Assembly (NCBI RefSeq): GCF_014696825.1
Contig: NZ_JACJQU010000001.1
Location: 782,048-846,047 of the forward strand
From: Anabaena sphaerica FACHB-251
GTDB lineage: Bacteria; Cyanobacteriota; Cyanobacteriia; Cyanobacteriales; Nostocaceae
Reading direction: 5' to 3'
Length of the DNA stretch: 64,000 bases
Of the stretch, positions 61,338-64,000 are shown one piece after another. Positions within the stretch are counted from its first letter, which is position 1. Every line of letters begins with the position of its first letter. Below the pieces are notes generated by a model. The model searched no databases and was not told the origin of the DNA. It saw nothing but the letters and a program-made list of their open reading frames with translations. The position numbers and the translations under genes are program-made.

Positions 61338-62033
61338 TTATGAATTACCAACATAGCTTTTCACAACTCTACCAGCACCACGTAATTGTTGATAATAAGC
61401 CTGACTGACTTTATCACCTTGTTCCGAAAGTTCATCAATACCTATTCCGTTGCGTCCTTGTTCTTTTCCCGAACTGTGAATATAGCAACCATCACCTAAA
61501 TACAAACCTACATGAGTTGCTTTTTGAGGAGTGCCAAAAAAGATTAAATCACCTGGTTGTAATTCATTAATATTAATTGCTTGGGTGAAAGCTTCTTGTT
61601 GATAGGCATCTCTAGGTAGCCAAACACCGACAGATTTAAAAGCGGCTTGCATTAAACCAGAACAATCATAATTTGGTGCAACTGTTCCACCCCAAAGGTA
61701 ATAATTATCTTGTTGTTTTGCTGTTTGCATAAAGGCGATAATTTCGGGTATGCGTTGTTGAATTTCTGTGGCTGAGATAAATTGAGGTTGATATATTGTT
61801 GCTGTTGGTTGGAGAAATTGCAAATCTGGAACAGATAACCATCCTGGATAGTTATCTTCACATAAACAAACTGCAAATGCTGTATCTTGATGATTTGATG
61901 TGATTTTTAAATGTCGTCCTGTTGCGGCTTGGGTTGCTAAACGGACACATTCAGGAGAATCATAGATATTTAGGTCAATGTTACAGTGATATTCTTTGGT
62001 GGGGGAATGGGGAATTGGTAGGTTTAAAGACAT
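61338..62033 (-). CDS. NlpC/P60 endopeptidase with N-terminal SH3-like domain
   Basis: A 231-aa cell-wall gamma-D-glutamyl-L-diamino-acid endopeptidase, very like the Anabaena variabilis and Nostoc punctiforme enzymes of known structure. N-terminal bacterial SH3 domain (residues about 15-80, DNYPGWLSVPDLQFLQPT); C-terminal cysteine peptidase with Cys124 (NYDCSGLMQAAF), His174 (ATHVGLYLG) and His186 (CYIHSSG), and YYLWGG before the catalytic Cys. It cuts peptidoglycan stem fragments, probably in recycling, since no signal peptide is visible. Start ATG 62033. Confidence 0.93.
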   Translation of the reverse strand: MSLNLPIPHSPTKEYHCNIDLNIYDSPECVRLATQAATGRHLKITSNHQDTAFAVCLCEDNYPGWLSVPDLQFLQPTATIYQPQFISATEIQQRIPEIIAFMQTAKQQDNYYLWGGTVAPNYDCSGLMQAAFKSVGVWLPRDAYQQEAFTQAININELQPGDLIFFGTPQKATHVGLYLGDGCYIHSSGKEQGRNGIGIDELSEQGDKVSQAYYQQLRGAGRVVKSYVGNS

Positions 62034-62335
62034 GATTAATATTATCTGAATTAGGATTTACAGGATTATATAATCAATATATTGTCAGAATCAGGATTTC
62101 AGGATTTCAGGATTTACAGGATTATATAATCAATTATTGTCAGAATCAGGATGTCCAGGATTTCAGGATTTACAGGATAATACAATAAACTATTCTGCTT
62201 AATTTTTAAATCCTCATTTTGTCAAAATTAGAATGTATTGCTAAAGCTGCCGTAAGAGATCAAAGATTCAAGTATAAACAAGATAATACAATAAACATCC
62301 TGTACATCCTAAAATCCTGGATATCCTGATTCTGA
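62034..62335. repeat. AGGATTTACAGGAT tandem repeat array
   Basis: About 300 bp between the NlpC/P60 and WD40 genes. Three copies of a roughly 60-bp unit (GTCAGAATCAGGATTTCAGG, then ATTTACAGGATTATATAATC) lie at 62046-62180, followed by inverted words (CATCCTGTACATCC, CCTGGATATCCTGATTCTGA) at 62298-62335. The units are much closer together than CRISPR spacers would allow. No gene is present. Confidence 0.8.
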
Positions 62336-64000
62336 CTATTTCACATCATCACACAACCGCTTATCCTCCTCACTCAAACCCACACTAGGATTTTGCAAAT
62401 AATCCTGCAACCAATCACAACCATCCACAAGTAACCGGTCTAAATCCCGTACAGGCCACAACCACGCTGTCTTGTCATCGGATGCCGTAGCAATGGTTTT
62501 GCCGTCCGGGCTGAAACTCACACTTAAGACTGTACCCTGATGCCCCTTAAATTCCTGTATCTGTTGCCCCTGCAAGTTCCACAACCGCGCTGTTTTGTCA
62601 GAGGATGCGGTAGCAATGGTTTTGCCGTCCGGGCTGAAACTCACACTCCAGACAGCATCCTGATGCCCTTTAAATTCCTGTATCTGTTGCCCCTGCAAGT
62701 TCCACAACCGCGCTGTCTTGTCTGAGGATGCGGTAGCAATGGTTTTACCGTCCGGGCTGAAACTCACACTTAAGACTTCACCCTGATGTCCCAATTCCTG
62801 TAGCAGTTGCCCCTGCAAGTTCCACAACCACGCTGTCCCGTCTTGGGATGCCGTAGCAATGGTTTTACCGTCCGGGCTGAAACTCACACTTAAGACTGTA
62901 CCCTGATGCCCCAATTCCTGTAGCAGTTGCCCCTGCAAGTTCCACAACCGCGCTGTTTTGTCTAATGATGCCGTAGCAATGGTTTTACCGTCCGGGCTGA
63001 AACTCACACTTCTGACTGTACCCTGATGCCCCTTAAATTCCTGTAGCAGTTGCCCCTGCAAGTTCCACAACCGCGCTGTCTTGTCATCGGATGCCGTAGC
63101 AATGGTTTTACCGTCCGGGCTGAAACTCACACTATTGACATTAGCCTGATGCTCTTTAAATTCCCGTAGCAGTTGCCCATACAAGTTCCACAACCGCGCT
63201 GTCTTGTCTGAGGATGCGGTAGCAATGGTTTTACCGTCCGGGCTGAAACTCACACTCCAGACCAAACCCTGATGCCCCTTAAATTCCTGAATCAGTTGCC
63301 CCTGCAAGTTCCACAACCGCGCTGTTTTGTCAGAGGATGCGGTAGCAATGGTTTTGCCGTCCGGGCTGAAACTCGCACTCCAGACAGCATCCTGATTCCC
63401 TCTAAATTCCTGTATCTGTTGCCCCTGCAAGTTCCACAACCGCGCTGTCCCGTCTAGGGATGCGGTAGCGATGGTTTTGCCGTCCGGGTTGAAACTCACA
63501 CTATAGACAGAAGAATACTGATTCCCTCTAAATTCCTGAATCAGTTGCCCCTGCAAGTTCCACAACCGCGCTGTATTGTCTGAGGATGCGGTAGCGATGG
63601 TTTTGCCGTCGGGGCTGAAACTCACACTATTGACATTAGCCTGATGCTCTTTAAATTCCTGAATCAGTTGCCCCTGCAAGTTCCACAACCGCGCTGTATT
63701 GTCTGAGGATGCGGTAGCGATGGTTTTGCCGTCGGGGCTGAAACTCACACTTAAGACTGTACCCTGATGCCCCTTCAATTCCTGAATCAGTTGCCCCTGC
63801 AAGTTCCACAACCGCGCTGTATTGTCTGAGGATGCGGTAGCGATGGTTTTGCCGTCGGGGCTGAAACTCACACTATTGACATTAGCCTGATGCTCTTTAA
63901 ATTCCTGAATCAGTTGCCCCTGCAAGTTCCACAACCGCGCTGTATTGTCTGAGGATGCGGTAGCGATGGTTTTGCCGTCCGGGCTGAAACTCACACTTAA
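62336..64000 (-). CDS. WD40-repeat protein (5' end outside window)
   Basis: The 3' part of a long gene; the frame is open to the right edge, so the GTG at 63994 is internal. The visible 554 codons hold 13 WD40 repeats of about 41 residues, each with SFSPDGKTIATAS and ARLWNLQGQ, nearly identical in DNA. The C-terminus (LLVDGCDWLQDYLQNPSVGL then CDDVK) is the usual tail of large cyanobacterial WD40 proteins, which often carry NB-ARC, TIR, caspase or kinase domains at the N-terminus; that part is not visible. Role is probably protein scaffolding or sensing. Confidence 0.92.
   Translation of the reverse strand, partial: LSVSFSPDGKTIATASSDNTARLWNLQGQLIQEFKEHQANVNSVSFSPDGKTIATASSDNTARLWNLQGQLIQELKGHQGTVLSVSFSPDGKTIATASSDNTARLWNLQGQLIQEFKEHQANVNSVSFSPDGKTIATASSDNTARLWNLQGQLIQEFRGNQYSSVYSVSFNPDGKTIATASLDGTARLWNLQGQQIQEFRGNQDAVWSASFSPDGKTIATASSDKTARLWNLQGQLIQEFKGHQGLVWSVSFSPDGKTIATASSDKTARLWNLYGQLLREFKEHQANVNSVSFSPDGKTIATASDDKTARLWNLQGQLLQEFKGHQGTVRSVSFSPDGKTIATASLDKTARLWNLQGQLLQELGHQGTVLSVSFSPDGKTIATASQDGTAWLWNLQGQLLQELGHQGEVLSVSFSPDGKTIATASSDKTARLWNLQGQQIQEFKGHQDAVWSVSFSPDGKTIATASSDKTARLWNLQGQQIQEFKGHQGTVLSVSFSPDGKTIATASDDKTAWLWPVRDLDRLLVDGCDWLQDYLQNPSVGLSEEDKRLCDDVK

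Noticed and set aside
62046..62180. Possible CRISPR array
   Set aside because: The AGGATTTACAGGAT units form larger tandem copies without unique spacers of constant length, there are no cas genes, and the words recur singly elsewhere as intergenic repeats.
62460..63990. Regular 123-bp repeats as a non-coding array
   Set aside because: They encode WD40 blades in one continuous open frame.

Overview
The window looks like chromosome from a filamentous, heterocyst-type cyanobacterium (Nostocales; Nostoc/Anabaena/Dolichospermum-like). The evidence is the many HIP1 octamers (GCGATCGC), a moderately AT-rich composition, cyanobacterial gene forms (fused panC-cmk, DUF3181, DUF29, XisI, an HO1-type heme oxygenase, an NlpC/P60 protein of the Anabaena/Nostoc type), an apparent hormogonium-polysaccharide (hps) operon, and the short tandem and palindromic intergenic repeats typical of the group. 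No rRNA, CRISPR array or intact insertion sequence was found; there is one tRNA, tRNA-Arg(ACG).

Layout. 1-15 kb: a membrane-protein pair (DUF2254, YjdF-like), tlyA coupled to a DUF29 gene, a 1338-aa hybrid histidine kinase, an SLH-glycosidase, glsA, rlpA and panC-cmk. 15-23 kb: sodB with a clear terminator, a decayed RND-transporter copy beside an intact paralogue, and the hopanoid genes hpnA and hpnH. 23-27.1 kb: an AT-rich accessory patch with a DUF29 gene, a two-gene operon of a DGQHR-like protein and a HEPN-like protein (the best candidate for an undescribed system here), a GNAT acetyltransferase and a VapBC-type toxin-antitoxin pair. 27-30 kb: DUF2237, a squalene/phytoene synthase, a MITE-like element and cysK. 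30.4-35.1 kb: a small membrane protein followed by two dynamin-like GTPases, the second ending in a J-domain. 35-39 kb: a small secreted protein, a type IA topoisomerase and a 1-Cys peroxiredoxin.

39.2-47.4 kb: five minus-strand polysaccharide genes matching the order hpsL-M-N-O-P, then glmM, which makes a UDP-GlcNAc precursor. 47.8-52.6 kb: heme oxygenase, a small unknown, a fasciclin protein, orphan xisI, hicAB with a palindromic upstream site, and a pentapeptide-repeat protein fused to a DUF559-like nuclease domain. 52.7-58.7 kb: a CobW-type GTPase, an ABA4-like membrane protein, small cyanobacterial proteins, a GAF sensor with a response regulator, DUF2795 and moaC. 58.7-64 kb: tRNA-Arg, an MFS transporter, a DPM1-like glycosyltransferase, an NlpC/P60 endopeptidase and the 3' part of a WD40-repeat gene that runs off the right edge.

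Two themes recur. Short tandem repeats lie not only between genes but supply the ends of several ORFs (glsA, DUF2237, hpsO-like, moaC, a GT2 start) and an in-frame insert in the RND transporter. Putative conflict or stress modules (DGQHR-HEPN, VapBC, dynamins, HicAB, XisI, pentapeptide-nuclease, WD40) are scattered between housekeeping genes. All functions are read from sequence motifs and memory of families; no database search was possible.
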